DNA of 64,000 nt from Nostocoides sp. F2B08 (GCF_009184895.1 NZ_WESE01000004.1:186001-250000); one strand, 5' to 3'. Numbered from the stretch's first letter, positions 26,166-35,457 are shown. The notes: generated by a model from the sequence alone, not told the origin. Translations and numbers: made by a program.

Positions 26166-27545
26166 ATGCGGGCGTCCTTCTCCGGTCACGGTCGACCCGA
26201 GACGCGCTATGCGCAGACACCGCACGGCCACATCGCCTACCAGGCCTTCGGGTCCGGCGACCGCGACATCATGTTCATCACGGGCGCCATCACCAATCTC
26301 GACGCCATCTGGGACGAGCCCACAGCGGTTCGGTTCCTGGATCGGCTCGCCGACCTCGGCAGGGTCATCACCTTCGACATGCTGGGTTCGGGGGTCAGCG
26401 ACCCGATCCCGGGACGGTCGATGTGGCTGCCTCTCGAGGCGAACGTCGACACCGTGATCGCGGTGCTCGACGCGGTCGGGTCGGAGCGGGCCGTCGTCTA
26501 CGGAGACACCGAGGGCGGGCTGTCGGCGATGATGCTCGCCGCGAGCTTCCCCCACCGGGTCACCTCGCTCGTCCTGGTCAACGCCTTCGCGAAGCTGCTA
26601 CGGGCCGACGACTATCGGATCGGGATGCCCGAGACCGCCGCGGAGCAGCTGTCCGCGCAGTACTCGACCCAGCACGGGACGACCGGCGACATGCTCGAGC
26701 TGACAGCGCCGAGCGTGGCCGACGACCAGCGCTTCAGGACATGGTGGACGCGCTACCAACGGCTGTCCGTCCCCCTCGGCCTGGCCCGGAGCACCTTCGA
26801 CTGGTACCGGGAGATCGACGTGCGCGCCGCCCTGCCCCTCGTCCAGGCGCCCACCCTGGTCGTGTCCCGACGGGACGCCAGGTTCCACCGCCTGGCCCAC
26901 GGCGCCTACCTCGCCGAGCACATCCCGGACGCCGAGCTCAAGGTCGTCGAGGGTGCGGACACCGTTCCCTTCCATGCCGGTGACGTCGGGCCGACGCTCG
27001 ACGCCGTCGAGGACTTCGTGGCCGGACGCCCGGAGAGTGCCCGGACCGAGCGAGTGCTCGCGACGGTCCTGTTCACGGACATCGTCGGGTCGACGTCCCA
27101 GGCGTCCCGTCTGGGGGACCAGCGCTGGCTGGACCTGCTGGCCGACCACGACCGCATCGTCCGGTCCCAGGTCGACCGCTACCGGGGCCGGCTCATCAAG
27201 ATGACCGGTGACGGAGCGATCGCGACCTTCGACGGTCCGGCCCGGGCGATCACCTGCGCAGTGGCCATCACCGAGATGGTCTCGACCCTGGGGCTGCCGG
27301 TCCGCGCCGGAATCCACACCGGCGAGGTCCAGCTGCGTGACGGCGACGCCTACGGCCTCGGCATGCACATCGCGGCCCGTGTCATGGACCATGCAGGCGA
27401 CGGCGGCATCGTCGTGTCGAGCACCGTCAAGGACCTCGTCTTCGGCTCCGGGATCCAGTTCGAGCCGTGCGGGGTCGTCGAGCTCAAGGGACTCTCCGGC
27501 GAGTGGCAGCTCTTCGAGGTCACCTCGCTCCAGACACCGACCTGA
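26166..27545 (+). CDS. Alpha/beta-hydrolase fused to class III adenylate cyclase
   Basis: This 459-residue protein would make cAMP. Residues about 1-285 form an alpha/beta-hydrolase fold. The nucleophile elbow reads GDTEGG, with Thr where Ser is usual, so the domain may serve as a ligand sensor rather than an enzyme. Residues about 290-455 form a cyclase homology domain: LATVLFTDIVGSTSQASRLGD (first metal Asp), LIKMTGDGAIATFDGP (substrate Lys and second metal Asp), GIHTGEVQ and MHIAARVM. This architecture is common in mycobacteria and relatives. TAGCGT lies 7 bases before the ATG. Whether it prefers ATP or GTP is not certain. Confidence 0.9.
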   Translation: MRASFSGHGRPETRYAQTPHGHIAYQAFGSGDRDIMFITGAITNLDAIWDEPTAVRFLDRLADLGRVITFDMLGSGVSDPIPGRSMWLPLEANVDTVIAVLDAVGSERAVVYGDTEGGLSAMMLAASFPHRVTSLVLVNAFAKLLRADDYRIGMPETAAEQLSAQYSTQHGTTGDMLELTAPSVADDQRFRTWWTRYQRLSVPLGLARSTFDWYREIDVRAALPLVQAPTLVVSRRDARFHRLAHGAYLAEHIPDAELKVVEGADTVPFHAGDVGPTLDAVEDFVAGRPESARTERVLATVLFTDIVGSTSQASRLGDQRWLDLLADHDRIVRSQVDRYRGRLIKMTGDGAIATFDGPARAITCAVAITEMVSTLGLPVRAGIHTGEVQLRDGDAYGLGMHIAARVMDHAGDGGIVVSSTVKDLVFGSGIQFEPCGVVELKGLSGEWQLFEVTSLQTPT

Positions 27546-27622
27546 TGCCGTGACGTCGAGATGCCCGCGATGTCGAACAGCCTGGTAGGAATGAGTCACC
27601 CAGCCGAGATGAGGTGAGTGGC

Positions 27623-28003
27623 ATGCCGGGTCGAGTGAGGATCGGCACCGTTGCGGAGTTCTCCGACGGCGAGCTCCACACGGTCGAGGTCGACGGCACG
27701 TCGATCGTCGTCGGGGCCTCCGGGGACGCGGTCTGCGCAGCGCTCAACCGGTGTCCTCACCTGGGCCTGTCGCTCACCAAGGGGCCCGGCGGCACGCGGT
27801 TCTCCGATGGTGAGGTCGTCTGCCCGTGGCACAACTCCCGGTTCGACCTCGCCTCCGGCGAGAACCTGGACTGGACGCCGGGCGTGGCCGGACGGCAGAT
27901 GCCGCGCTGGTCGCGGCGGATGATCGCGCTCGGCAAGCAGCCGGCCCCCCTGACGACCTATGAGGTCGTCGTCGACGGGAATGACGTCTTCGTCGTGCTC
28001 TAG
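27623..28003 (+). CDS. Rieske [2Fe-2S] protein
   Basis: This 126-residue single-domain Rieske protein has cluster ligands Cys44 and His46 (CPHLG) and Cys67 and His70 (CPWHNSRFDL), the standard CxH...CxxH pattern. It resembles soluble Rieske ferredoxins of oxygenase or nitrite-reductase small-subunit type rather than bc1 subunits, since no membrane helix is present. No oxygenase is adjacent, so the partner is unknown. GAGGTGA (27611-27617) precedes the ATG at 27623; a GTG at 27614 also reads in frame. Its TAG stop overlaps the stop of the convergent gene (shared CTAG). Confidence 0.9.
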   Translation: MPGRVRIGTVAEFSDGELHTVEVDGTSIVVGASGDAVCAALNRCPHLGLSLTKGPGGTRFSDGEVVCPWHNSRFDLASGENLDWTPGVAGRQMPRWSRRMIALGKQPAPLTTYEVVVDGNDVFVVL

Positions 28004-28494
28004 CCGGCGAGGACCTCGGACACGAGGGCGGCGACCCGGCGCTCCCGGGTGATCGGCCGCTTCGCGGACTCGATCGCCGCGAGCCGTTGCCGGCGGACAG
28101 CGGGCCGGAGGAGCTCCCACCGGTCCGTCGCGCCGGCGGCGGCGAGCGCGGACTCCACGTCGGCGGGCAGCTCGACCAGGTCCGGATCAGCCGGGGCCAG
28201 CACACAGTCGACGACGTCGCCGGGGTCCGCCTCGATCCGGCGCCGCAGGCCCGGACCGACATAGACGTACGGATCGGGGAGGGACGAGACCCGCGTCAGG
28301 CCCACGTTGACCCGCTGGTCGTTCAGCGTGCCCGCCGCGCGCCGGGTCCCGAGGGCGAGCGCCTCGGAGTACAGGCCGGCCGGGACGCGAAGGATCACGT
28401 ACGTGCTACCTCCCCAGGCGAACGGTTCGAGGACCGAGGGAAACTCGTGCGCGTCGGGTTCCCACCGCATACCGTCCGCGGTTCCGGATCCCAT
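28000..28494 (-). CDS. DUF1905/OmdA (YdeI)-family protein
   Basis: This 164-residue protein has an N-terminal DUF1905 barrel (WGGSTYVILRVPAGLYSEAL ... GTLNDQRVNVGL) followed by the bacteriocin-protection YdeI/OmpD-associated helical region (VESALAAAGATDRWELLRPAVRRQRLAAIESAKRPITRERRVAALV). These proteins are linked to envelope stress and peptide resistance, with no known catalytic activity. I chose the ATG at 28494 because GAGGTG lies 4 bases before it; an ATG 12 codons upstream is less well placed. Confidence 0.82.
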   Translation of the reverse strand: MGSGTADGMRWEPDAHEFPSVLEPFAWGGSTYVILRVPAGLYSEALALGTRRAAGTLNDQRVNVGLTRVSSLPDPYVYVGPGLRRRIEADPGDVVDCVLAPADPDLVELPADVESALAAAGATDRWELLRPAVRRQRLAAIESAKRPITRERRVAALVSEVLAG

Positions 28495-28580
28495 CGCCCA
28501 CCTCGCGTCGCCCTGGTCTTCCGCGGCCAACGGTAGGCGCGTCCAACGAGCCGCGGCGAGGGGCGGGAGCCGCGCGGAAC

Positions 28581-29066
28581 CTAGACGTGCAGGTTGTCGT
28601 GCTCGACGAAGAACGCCTCCAACTCGTCGGGGGTGGGGGTCCAGCGGCCCTCCGCCAGGTCGACGAGCCCCTCGAAGTAGGCCTCACGCGGCGCTCCCGG
28701 GACGAACAGGATGAGCATGGAGGCCGGCCCGCCCGACTCGTTCCGGAACCCGTGGATCCCACCCTCCGGGACGTACATGAAGTCGCCCGGGCCGCCGACG
28801 CGCCAGCGGTCACCGTCGAAGAGCCGGACCCTGCCGGAGAGGACGAAGAAGGACTCGGTGATCGTCCGGTGGAAGTGCGGCCGGGCCCCCGCCGCGTCCG
28901 GCCCCATGTCCCAGCGGTAGAGACCGAAGCGTCCGCCCGTGGAGGCCCCCGTCGCGAGATAGCTCGCCGCGCCGCCGGGACGCGGCAGCTCCGGGGGTGC
29001 GTCGACCGGACGGAACCGGGCCAGCACGGCTCCGTCCCCGACGTGGACCGGGTCCGGATAGGACAT
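28581..29066 (-). CDS. Cupin-domain protein
   Basis: This 161-residue small beta-barrel protein has the first cupin motif as PHFHRTITESFFVLSGRVRLFDG (His, His, Glu metal ligands) and the second as PGDFMYVPEGGIHGFRNESG with the distal His. It may be an enzyme such as a dioxygenase or isomerase, or a ligand sensor; nothing nearby decides. TAGCGT ends 7 bases before the ATG at 29066 on its strand, fitting a leaderless start. Confidence 0.85.
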   Translation of the reverse strand: MSYPDPVHVGDGAVLARFRPVDAPPELPRPGGAASYLATGASTGGRFGLYRWDMGPDAAGARPHFHRTITESFFVLSGRVRLFDGDRWRVGGPGDFMYVPEGGIHGFRNESGGPASMLILFVPGAPREAYFEGLVDLAEGRWTPTPDELEAFFVEHDNLHV

Positions 29067-29136
29067 GGACGACACGCTACTGCCGGTATGCGCCGGTCGC
29101 GCAGGGTCCTCTCCCTTTCGGGCCGCGCGGGGCGGG

Positions 29137-30039
29137 CTAGACGTGCTCGCCTCCGCCTGCGGCGTCGAGCCGTCGCCGGGCCCGCTGGACCGCCTCGAGG
29201 GCCGAGCGCTCCGCCCGGGTCGCGGCGATCTGGTCGCGGCGGGCGGCCGACTCGGCCTCGGTCGCGTCGTGGACCCTGCGCTCGAGCTCGTCGACCTGCC
29301 GCCGGAGCTCCGCCAGCTCGGACGCGAGGTCCTCTCGTCGCCGTCCTGCCTCCACCGCCTGTCGGCGTGCCGCCTCGCACTCGACACGGGCCACCTCGGC
29401 GGCCCGTTCGGCGACGTCCAGTTCTCGCTGGGCGCGGACGACCGCCTCCGCGCGTTGCCGCTCTCGGTCCGCCGCGTCGTGGCCGCCTGCGCGAGTTCCG
29501 GTCGTAGCCGCAACCGCCGACGTCAACCCGGCCGCTCCCCCGACCGCCACCGCGCCGGTCAGGTCGACCGGCTCCAACCCCGTGGAGCTGAAGGTCGTGA
29601 CGAGGAGTCCGGTCGCCAGGGCCGCGCCGGCGTCGGCGTCGACCATCGCCGACCGGAGGGTCTCCTCGACATCGGCGACGACCTGGGCGGAGACCGCGCG
29701 TCCGGCCTGGCGCCCGATGTCGGCCGCCTGCTCCGCCACCGCTCGGGTCAGCTGTCGTCGCCGCTCGCCGAGAGCCCGCAGCTCGGCCGCGCCGAGGGTT
29801 CCCTGCGCGGCGCGGAGTCGCTCCCCCAGCTCGAACAGACGCTCCACCTCGTCGACGTGCAGCCGCACCAGCTGGTTGAGCAGCCACGCGCCGGCCGTCG
29901 GCTTGCGCAGCCCCTGGACCGCAGCGGCGAGGTCGGCCTCGCCGCCCGCCTTGAGGGCCTTGGCCCGGCTGTTCCGGGCGCCGGTGAACTCCTCCGGCGG
30001 CAGGCCGTAGAGCTCGGCGGCGATGCTCTCGAGGTCCAC
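29137..30039 (-). CDS. Coiled-coil protein of unknown function
   Basis: This 300-residue protein has a conserved-looking N-terminus (ELYGLPPEEFTGARNSRAKALKAGG ... LRKPTAGAWLLNQLVR) known to me as a recurring actinobacterial hypothetical family. A long Ala/Arg/Glu helical stretch from about residue 190 to the end then has heptad periodicity typical of a coiled coil. No enzymatic motif is visible. The start is GTG. It lies 27 bases after the upstream gene on the same strand and probably shares its transcript. Confidence 0.75.
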   Translation of the reverse strand: MDLESIAAELYGLPPEEFTGARNSRAKALKAGGEADLAAAVQGLRKPTAGAWLLNQLVRLHVDEVERLFELGERLRAAQGTLGAAELRALGERRRQLTRAVAEQAADIGRQAGRAVSAQVVADVEETLRSAMVDADAGAALATGLLVTTFSSTGLEPVDLTGAVAVGGAAGLTSAVAATTGTRAGGHDAADRERQRAEAVVRAQRELDVAERAAEVARVECEAARRQAVEAGRRREDLASELAELRRQVDELERRVHDATEAESAARRDQIAATRAERSALEAVQRARRRLDAAGGGEHV

Positions 30040-30066
30040 GGCGGCGGTCTTCGTCTGCTCCGGCGG

Positions 30067-31524
30067 TCAGCGCGAGGCGCCGAACCCGAGGAGTGCGGCC
30101 AGACCGAGCGCCGAGCGCGGGTCGTAGGCAGCGCGCCACAGCCCACCGTGCACGGCGGCGTGCGCTTCGTCCACCCACGGGTGGCCGAGCGAGGGCCTGG
30201 GTCCGGTCATCACGTCGTGGACGAGAAGCGCCGCCATGAGCGTGTTCGACGTGCCGGGCTCGAAAACCTCGATGCCGAACCGGTGCGCTCCGGCGTAGGC
30301 CGCCGCGAGGGCCCGGTTCTTGACCACGGAGCGCGTGCGGGTCGGCGGCGCGATGTGGAAGGAGACCGGGACGCCCTCATCGCGGGCCACCGCGGCCCGC
30401 CACCGCTGGATGCGCTTGGCGAGCAGGTAGTTGGGACCCTGCTGCGTCACCACGGAGTCGTTGATGCCCGGGTCCTCGCCGGGCACATAGTTGCGGCGCA
30501 GCAGCCGTCCGCCCGAGAGCGTGCGCAGGGGGACCCGCAGCGCCTTGCTGGTCCGGCGCTGCGCATGCGACTCGACGGAGGCCTCCACCGCGTCCCCCGG
30601 CACAGCGAAGACGTCCGTGGGTGTGGCGAGGAAGCTCATCCCCACCTCCCCGGGGGGTCGGAGGCGGCGGAGGTGCTCGGTCAGGGCGTCGACGGCCGCC
30701 GAGACGCGCACGTTCATCGCTCCGTCGGCGTAGACGTAGTTGCCGAGCACGAGGTGACCGTCGAGCCCGGCCACCCATGACCCAACGGTCGACAGGTCGT
30801 GGATGAGGTCGCCCCCGGCCCGGGCGGCGAGCGGCCGGTCCCCGGGTCGGGCCGGGACCAGCAACCGTCCCGACGTCTCGCCCGCCTCCGCCAGCAGCGG
30901 CTCCCACAGGCCGGGGCGCGGCAGGTCGACCGCTGCGACCGTGCCCCCCCACCGCAGGAGGCTGCGCAGCGGACCCATCTCGGCGGCCGCCCCGAGGACG
31001 ACGACCGTCCGGTCCGGCAGGGCGAGCCACTCGGGGTGGTCGATGACCTCGCCGACGACGTCGGCCAGCGACGGCTCCGCGACCCCCGCAGCGATCCACG
31101 CGTCGACCTGGCGACGCAACGCGTCGCCGCGTAGCCGCTCACCGCGGTACGGCACCGACAGGTCGGGCTCCCGTTCACCGGTGCCGCGGACCTCCTCGGT
31201 CGCGACGGGGGCGGGCGGATGCCCGAAGGCCCTCGCGAGCGGCTCGTCCGCGGCGTCCGGGTCACCCCACTGCAGGCGGGTGTGCACCGAGGCCAGTCCG
31301 TCACGGGCGATCGTCAGGGCCGCCTCGGCCGAGGGCAGGCCGGCCTCGACGAGCCGGCGGAAGTGGACGAGATAGCCTGCGCGCCAGTTCGTCTCGCGCT
31401 CGGTCGCGTTGGCCCCGATGGGGTCGACCCGGCGCAGCGCGTCCGCCACGATCGTGCGACCGGTCGCGGCGGTCGACCGCCGGCCGTCGACCAGAGGGAA
31501 GACGACTCCCGTGGACTCACTCAT
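30067..31524 (-). CDS. Conserved actinobacterial protein with Rossmann-like segment (unknown)
   Basis: This is a 485-residue protein that I cannot assign. The middle contains RTVVVLGAAAEMGPLRSLLRWGGTVAAVDLPRP, which looks like a nucleotide-binding Rossmann strand-loop-helix ending in an acidic residue. Conserved-looking blocks follow (GPNYLLAKRIQRWRAAVARDEGVPVSFHIAPPTRTRS). No signal peptide or membrane helix is evident. CAGGGT lies 6 bases before the ATG, fitting a leaderless start. The downstream coiled-coil gene is probably in the same operon. Confidence 0.75.
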   Translation of the reverse strand: MSESTGVVFPLVDGRRSTAATGRTIVADALRRVDPIGANATERETNWRAGYLVHFRRLVEAGLPSAEAALTIARDGLASVHTRLQWGDPDAADEPLARAFGHPPAPVATEEVRGTGEREPDLSVPYRGERLRGDALRRQVDAWIAAGVAEPSLADVVGEVIDHPEWLALPDRTVVVLGAAAEMGPLRSLLRWGGTVAAVDLPRPGLWEPLLAEAGETSGRLLVPARPGDRPLAARAGGDLIHDLSTVGSWVAGLDGHLVLGNYVYADGAMNVRVSAAVDALTEHLRRLRPPGEVGMSFLATPTDVFAVPGDAVEASVESHAQRRTSKALRVPLRTLSGGRLLRRNYVPGEDPGINDSVVTQQGPNYLLAKRIQRWRAAVARDEGVPVSFHIAPPTRTRSVVKNRALAAAYAGAHRFGIEVFEPGTSNTLMAALLVHDVMTGPRPSLGHPWVDEAHAAVHGGLWRAAYDPRSALGLAALLGFGASR

Positions 31525-31612
31525 GGGATCACCCTGTCAGAGAGGTGCACGGCGCGGCGAGACGAACCTGGATATTGCAGAGTCCGTCCCGCCCGCACTG
31601 GGGCGAAAGGCC

Positions 31613-33130
31613 TCAGGCGAAGAGCAGGGCGCGCGCCGGGTCCTCGAGGATGCTCGCCACGTCGGCGAGGAACCGGCTGCCGAGCTCGCCGTCGATGTGC
31701 CGGTGGTCGAACGAGAGCGCCAGCTGGCTGACCCAGCGGGGCACGATCTCCTCCGTCACGCCGGATCCGGTGTCGGTCTCGACCACCCACGGCATGCGGC
31801 GGACCGCACCGAAGGCCATGATCGCGGACTCACCCGGGTTGATGATCGGCGTGCCGAGGTCGACGCCGAACACCCCGACGTTGGTGATGGTGATCGTCCC
31901 GTCCGCCATCTCGGCCGGCTGGGTCCGTCCCTCGCGGGCCGTGGCGGTGAGCGCGCCGATCGACTCGGCCAGCTCGACCAGTCCCATCGCGTCGGCGTCC
32001 TTGATGTTCGGGACGACGAGCCCACGCGGGGTCGCCGCGGCAATGCCGAGGTTGACGTAGTGCTTGACGACGATCTCCTGGGCGTCCTCGTCCCACGTCG
32101 AGTTGATCATCGGGTGGCGCCGGACGGCCAGACACATGGCCTTCGCGAGCACGAGCATGGGAGTGACCTTGACCTCGCGGAAGGCCCTGTCCTTCTTCAG
32201 GCTCTCGACCAGCTCCATCGTCTTCGTGACGTCGACGGTGATCCACTCGGTCACGTGCGGCGCACCGAAGGCGGACCCGACCATCGCCTGAGCCATCATC
32301 TTGCGCACGCCCTTGATCGGCTCGCGGGTCTCCCGCTCGCCGGGTGCGGCGCTGCGGACCGCCGCATCGGTCCCAGGTGCGGTATGCGCGGGCCCGGCCG
32401 CCGCATACTGCTCGACGTCGGCGCGGGTCACGACCCCGCCCTCGCCGGTTCCGGTGACCTCGCCCAGGTCGATCCCGAGGTCCTTGGCCAGCTTGCGCAC
32501 CGGCGGCTTGGCGAGGGGGCGGTCGCCGCGAGGGGCCTCGGCGGTCATCGCTGCAGCGGGTGCGACGGAGGGGATCGGCGACCCCGCCGGGCGCTTGGAC
32601 TGGGCCACCCGGGTCGGGTTGAGGCGGACCTCGTGACGACCGCCGATCTCACCCTCCGGCTCGGGGACGTCCGCCGTCGCCTTGCGCGGACGACGCTTGG
32701 CCTCGGTGTTCTTCACGCCGTAGCCGACCAGGACGGCGGTGCGACCGGTCGACGTCGTGCCGCCGATCTTGCCCTCCTCGATCTCCTCGGCGACGTCCTT
32801 GTCGCCGGCCGTGTCGTCGCCCTGCTGTGATGCGGCCTGCTGCGGCGTGGACTCCCCCGCGGGCGGCGCGGCCTCGGCGCCGGGGGCGGAACCCGTCTCG
32901 ACCGAGATGATCGGTGTGCCGACCTCGACCATGTCGCCCTCACTGACGAGGAGGGCGGCCACGGTGCCCGCGAACGGGACGGGCAGCTCGACGAGCGACT
33001 TGGCCGTCTCGACCTCGACGACGATGTCGTTGACCTTGACGGTGTCGCCGACCTTGACCTTCCAGGTGACGATCTCGGCCTCGGTCAGTCCCTCGCCCGG
33101 GTCGGGGAGGCGGAACTCCTTGGTAGCCAC
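31613..33130 (-). CDS. 2-oxoacid dehydrogenase complex E2 (dihydrolipoamide acyltransferase)
   Basis: This 505-residue core subunit transfers acyl groups from E1 to CoA via lipoate. One lipoyl domain has the modified Lys44 in VETAKSLVEL. A Pro/Ala/Ser linker, a subunit-binding domain (PVRKLAKDLGIDLGEVTGTGEGGVVTRADVEQY) and the catalytic domain ending in FDHRHIDGELGSRFL with catalytic His and Asp follow. It is the third gene after E1-alpha and E1-beta, 72 bases downstream. One lipoyl domain and this gene order are typical of branched-chain (Bkd) or pyruvate complexes in actinobacteria; the substrate cannot be decided here. No E3 gene is nearby. Confidence 0.93.
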   Translation of the reverse strand: MATKEFRLPDPGEGLTEAEIVTWKVKVGDTVKVNDIVVEVETAKSLVELPVPFAGTVAALLVSEGDMVEVGTPIISVETGSAPGAEAAPPAGESTPQQAASQQGDDTAGDKDVAEEIEEGKIGGTTSTGRTAVLVGYGVKNTEAKRRPRKATADVPEPEGEIGGRHEVRLNPTRVAQSKRPAGSPIPSVAPAAAMTAEAPRGDRPLAKPPVRKLAKDLGIDLGEVTGTGEGGVVTRADVEQYAAAGPAHTAPGTDAAVRSAAPGERETREPIKGVRKMMAQAMVGSAFGAPHVTEWITVDVTKTMELVESLKKDRAFREVKVTPMLVLAKAMCLAVRRHPMINSTWDEDAQEIVVKHYVNLGIAAATPRGLVVPNIKDADAMGLVELAESIGALTATAREGRTQPAEMADGTITITNVGVFGVDLGTPIINPGESAIMAFGAVRRMPWVVETDTGSGVTEEIVPRWVSQLALSFDHRHIDGELGSRFLADVASILEDPARALLFA

Positions 33131-33202
33131 TGGTGTCGAGCTCTCTTTCGTTGCGGGCGTGTCGGTCGTGGGCCCGTGCGCAGGCCATAGGGGTTCGGCG
33201 GA

Positions 33203-34210
33203 TCAGTACTTCAGGGAGCGGTCGACCGCGTCGAGGACCCGGTCCAGGTCAGGGAGGAAATCCTCCTCGACGCGGCTCGGCGGGTACGGGACGTTGTATC
33301 CGCCGACGCGGAGCACCGGAGCCTCGAGGTGGAAGAAGCAGTCCTCGGTCAGGCGGGCGGCGATCTCACCGCCGAGCCCCCCGAAGGTGGGCGCCTCGTG
33401 CACGACGACGACCCGGCCGGTGCGCCGCACCGAGTCCGTGATCGTCGGCAGGTCGAGTGGCGACAGCGTGCGCAGGTCGATGACCTCGAGGCTCGTGCCC
33501 TCCTCCTCGGCGACCTGGGCCGCCTGCAGGCAGGTCTTGACCATCGGCCCGTAGGCGAGCAGGGTCAGGTCGCTGCCCTCCTTGACCACCCGCGACTCGA
33601 ACAGGTCGCGGGGCGCGGCCGAGGTGTCGACCTCGCCCTTGTCCCAGTAGCGCCGCTTGGGCTCGTAGAAGATGACCGGGTCGTCGGTCTCGACGGCCTG
33701 CTGCATCATCCAGTAGGCGTCCTCGGGGTTGGCGCAGCAGACCACCTTCAGGCCGGCGGTGTGGGTGAAGTACGCCTCGTTGGACTCGCTGTGGTGCTCG
33801 ACCGCGCCGATCCCGCCGCCCACGGGGATGCGGATGACGATCGGCAGCGCGACCGTTCCGAGCGAGCGGGCCCGCATCTTGGCGACCTGGCTGATGATGT
33901 GGTCGAACGCCGGATAGACGAAGCCGTCGAACTGGATCTCGACGACGGGACGGTACCCGCGCAGGGCCAGACCGATCGCGGTCCCGACGATGCCGGCCTC
34001 CGCCAACGGGGTGTCGATGACGCGGTCCTCGCCGAAGTCCTTCTGGAGGCCCTCGGTGACCCGGAAGACCCCGCCGAGCTTGCCGATGTCCTCGCCCATG
34101 AGGAGGACCTTCGGGTCGTTCTCCATGGCTGCCCGCAGGCCGCTGTTGATGCCTTTGGCGATGGTCATGGTCTGGGTGCTGCCGGCCCTGGTGCTCACGT
34201 CGGTGCTCAT
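33203..34210 (-). CDS. 2-oxoacid dehydrogenase E1 component, beta subunit
   Basis: This 335-residue subunit pairs with E1-alpha in the thiamine-diphosphate-dependent decarboxylation of a 2-oxoacid. The opening TMTIAKGINSGLRAAMENDPKVLLMGEDIGKLGGVFRVTEGL and the VEIQFDGFVYPAFDHIISQVAKMR block are family hallmarks; Glu of GEDIG contacts the cofactor. RIPVGGGIGAVEHHSESNEAYF resembles BkdB/PdhB sequences. The ATG overlaps the TGA of the E1-alpha gene (ATGA), so the subunits are coupled for equal synthesis. Confidence 0.94.
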   Translation of the reverse strand: MSTDVSTRAGSTQTMTIAKGINSGLRAAMENDPKVLLMGEDIGKLGGVFRVTEGLQKDFGEDRVIDTPLAEAGIVGTAIGLALRGYRPVVEIQFDGFVYPAFDHIISQVAKMRARSLGTVALPIVIRIPVGGGIGAVEHHSESNEAYFTHTAGLKVVCCANPEDAYWMMQQAVETDDPVIFYEPKRRYWDKGEVDTSAAPRDLFESRVVKEGSDLTLLAYGPMVKTCLQAAQVAEEEGTSLEVIDLRTLSPLDLPTITDSVRRTGRVVVVHEAPTFGGLGGEIAARLTEDCFFHLEAPVLRVGGYNVPYPPSRVEEDFLPDLDRVLDAVDRSLKY

Positions 34211-35457
34211 CGGTGCGCCCCCTCGAAGCTCTCGAGGTACGACCGCATCTCCTCGCGCTCGGCATCGACGACCGGGTGGTCCTCGACGTAGACGTGGTCG
34301 AACATCGACAGGGGCTCCGGATCGGGCATCTCGAGGCACCGCTCGCGGATCGAGGCGGCCAGCTCGTCGGCCTCGACATCGAGCTGCTCCAAGAACGACT
34401 TGTCGGTGATGCCCTCGCGGCTGAGCCAGGCCTTGAACCGCGCGATCGGGTCGCGGTGCTTCCACACCTCGACCTCGGCGGAGACGCGGTACTTCGTCGG
34501 GTCGTCGGATGTCGTGTGGGCCCCCATCCGGTAGGTGAAGGCCTCGATGAACGTCGGGCCCTGGCCGGCCCGCGCATCGTCGAGGGCGGCCTTGGTCACG
34601 GCGTAGACCGCGAGGACGTCGTTGCCGTCGACGCGGATGCCGGGGAAGCCGAAGCCGTTGGCGCGCTGGTAGAGCGGGCTCGGGATCTGCTTGTCGTTCG
34701 GGACCGAGATGGCCCACTGGTTGTTCTGGCAGAAGAAGACGACCGGGGCGTGGTTGACGCCGGCGAAGACGAGGGCCTCGTTGACATCGCCCTGCGAGGT
34801 CGCGCCGTCGCCGAAGTAGGAGATCGCGGCGGCGTCGCGGTCCTCCTCCCCGGTGCCGACCGAGCCGTCCCGCTGGATGCCCATCGCGTACCCGGTCGCG
34901 TGCAGTGCCTGGGCGCCGATGACGATCGTGTAGAGGTGGAAGTTCTTCTCGTGCGGGTCCCAGCCGCCGTGGTTGACGCCGCGGAAGAGCCCGAGCAGGT
35001 TGACCGGGTCGACGCCGCGGCACCACGCGACGCCGTGCTCGCGGTAGCTCGGGAAGGCGTAGTCCTGCGGGCGCATGGCCCGACCGGAGCCGACCTGGGC
35101 GGCCTCCTGCCCGAGCAGGGAGGCCCAGATGCCGAGCTCACCCTGCCGCTGGAGGGCGGTGGCCTCGGCGTCGATGCGCCGGATGAGGACCAGGTCGCGC
35201 AGGAAGCCGCGCAGCTCGTCGTCGCTGAGGCCCTCGAGGATCGGGTCGTAGGTCTCGTTCCGCAGGCGCTGACCTTCGGGGGTGAGGATCTGGACCATGT
35301 CGGGGCCACCGTCACCGACCGCGGGGCTGGCGTTCATGGCCGCGAGTGGGTCGTTGGTGCGGGGCGGAGCGCCGCCCTGGCCTCCGGCCTGCTGGCCTCC
35401 GGCCCCGGACTCGTACTCAGGCTCGGTCGCGTCGGTGTCGACGGAGGTGTCGGTCAC
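34207..35457 (-). CDS. 2-oxoacid dehydrogenase E1 component, alpha subunit
   Basis: This subunit of about 416 residues binds thiamine diphosphate and Mg: GDGATSQGDVNEALVFAGV followed by FFCQNNQWAISVP is the classic GDG...NN motif. The first 50 residues are a disordered Gly/Gln/Pro-rich extension. A possible ATG at 35481 would add eight residues, but GGAAGGAG lies just before the GTG at 35457, which I prefer. Sequence and gene order fit the BkdA/PdhA branch. It heads the E1-alpha, E1-beta, E2 operon and is divergent from a lipoprotein gene; the intergenic region has a loose CCGGA-N10-TCCGG repeat that might bind a regulator. Confidence 0.92.
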   Translation of the reverse strand: MTDTSVDTDATEPEYESGAGGQQAGGQGGAPPRTNDPLAAMNASPAVGDGGPDMVQILTPEGQRLRNETYDPILEGLSDDELRGFLRDLVLIRRIDAEATALQRQGELGIWASLLGQEAAQVGSGRAMRPQDYAFPSYREHGVAWCRGVDPVNLLGLFRGVNHGGWDPHEKNFHLYTIVIGAQALHATGYAMGIQRDGSVGTGEEDRDAAAISYFGDGATSQGDVNEALVFAGVNHAPVVFFCQNNQWAISVPNDKQIPSPLYQRANGFGFPGIRVDGNDVLAVYAVTKAALDDARAGQGPTFIEAFTYRMGAHTTSDDPTKYRVSAEVEVWKHRDPIARFKAWLSREGITDKSFLEQLDVEADELAASIRERCLEMPDPEPLSMFDHVYVEDHPVVDAEREEMRSYLESFEGAHR

